64,000 nt of DNA, taken from positions 1,933,531 through 1,997,530 of the forward strand of contig NZ_CP121472.1 in NCBI RefSeq assembly GCF_036208045.1, given 5' to 3'. The notes beneath the pieces are model-generated. The model was not told where the DNA came from. It worked only from the letters and a program-made list of their open reading frames with translations, and made no database searches. Numbering within the stretch: position 1 is the stretch's first letter; the number at the start of each line of letters is the position of its first letter. The position numbers and the translations under genes were made by a program. This DNA is from Thiorhodovibrio winogradskyi. Its GTDB lineage: Bacteria > Pseudomonadota > Gammaproteobacteria > Chromatiales > Chromatiaceae. Of this stretch, positions 63,652-64,000 are shown piece by piece.

Positions 63652-64000
63652 TCCCTGACCAGTTGGGCGAAGAAGAATCCGTCACCGCCATCGGCGCTAG
63701 GCGGGAGTTGGCGGCCACATGGGCATTCCAGGCCCCAGTCGGCGGGGATTTTAGTTTCCCGGGCATCGGGATGTCGCGTCAAAAAAGCGGCGATTTGCTG
63801 CGTATTTTCTTCTGGTAACAGGGAACATGTCACATAGAGCAGCCGTCCTTGGGGCTTGAGCAGCGGCCAGAGGGTATCGAGCAGCCGTGCCTGGGTGTCG
63901 GCCAATGCGGCGATATCCTGATCGCGCCTGAGCCACTTGATATCCGGATGGCGGCGAATGACTCCGGTGCCGGAGCAGGGCGCGTCGAGCAGAATGCGGT
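63648..64000 (-). CDS. rsmB: 16S rRNA cytosine-C5 methyltransferase RsmB (C-terminal part)
   Basis: About 116 codons of the C-terminus; the rest is past the right edge. The catalytic motif [20 protein letters not shown] (PCSGTG) and the second conserved Cys region [13 protein letters not shown] are visible, followed by the end [13 protein letters not shown]. RsmB methylates C967 of 16S rRNA in E. coli. It is the first visible gene of the rsmB, DUF4390, ntrY-like, ntrX-like, trkA run. Confidence 0.92.
   Translation of the reverse strand, partial: RILLDAPCSGTGVIRRHPDIKWLRRDQDIAALADTQARLLDTLWPLLKPQGRLLYVTCSLLPEENTQQIAAFLTRHPDARETKIPADWGLECPCGRQLPPSADGGDGFFFAQLVRE

Overview
The window looks like the chromosome of a GC-rich, bacteriochlorophyll-making gammaproteobacterium, most likely a purple sulfur bacterium (Chromatiales). 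Three observations support this. A bchI-bchD-bchO magnesium-chelatase cluster sits at 38-42 kb. The right end has the gene order rsmB, DUF4390, ntrY-like, ntrX-like, trkA that is usual in gammaproteobacteria. Several genes belong to the AAA-ATPase-like/PD-(D/E)XK family, which is abundant in Chromatiaceae. Species identity cannot be read from the window.

Layout. 0-6.7 kb: a thioesterase (cut by the left edge), a transglutaminase and a fused ATP-grasp/alpha-E protein, then a membrane methyltransferase, a CIA30-like protein and an MltB-like lytic transglycosylase. 6.7-10.7 kb: two near-identical AAA-ATPase/PD-(D/E)XK genes flanking a small unknown gene. 10.8-14.5 kb: an SDR/DUF2867 protein, a Nudix hydrolase, a secretin-N-domain protein and a secreted protein. 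14.7-35.8 kb: a dense signalling block with three hybrid histidine kinases (two are recent paralogues), a CHASE-PAS-GGDEF protein, stand-alone receiver proteins and an HD-GYP protein, interrupted by two VapBC-type modules and an rnk gene. G-rich heptamer repeats occur inside two kinases and between two regulator genes. 36-41.9 kb: a class D beta-lactamase, a PfkB-type adenosine kinase, then bchO, bchD and bchI. 55.4-64 kb: ergothioneine genes egtB and egtD, trkA, an ntrYX-like two-component pair, a DUF4390 gene and the 3' part of rsmB.

The most interesting region is 42.3-55.0 kb, which I read as a chromosomal integron. A tyrosine recombinase with the integron-integrase-specific insertion lies at 53583-55013 and points right. 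To its left are eight attC-like imperfect palindromes (RYYYAAC...GTTRRRY or close variants, with pairing arms). Between them are AT-richer minus-strand genes running away from the integrase. Cassette cargo includes a conserved hypothetical protein, a uracil-DNA-glycosylase-fold-like protein, a duplicated cassette carrying a Lar-like zinc-ribbon gene in reverse orientation, a gene-less cassette with a 23-bp perfect hairpin, and a PIN-domain toxin-antitoxin pair. Two Nif11-leader/double-glycine peptide precursors lie in the same stretch, but insertion sequences have destroyed some of their cassette borders. IS91-like, IS200-like (itself split by an IS3-family element) and IS110-family elements have invaded the array. 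The array ends about 330 bp upstream of bchI.

All calls come from reading the sequence and remembered family features. No database search was run. Start codons were moved from the longest frame where a ribosome binding site, an overlap or a signal peptide argued for it.
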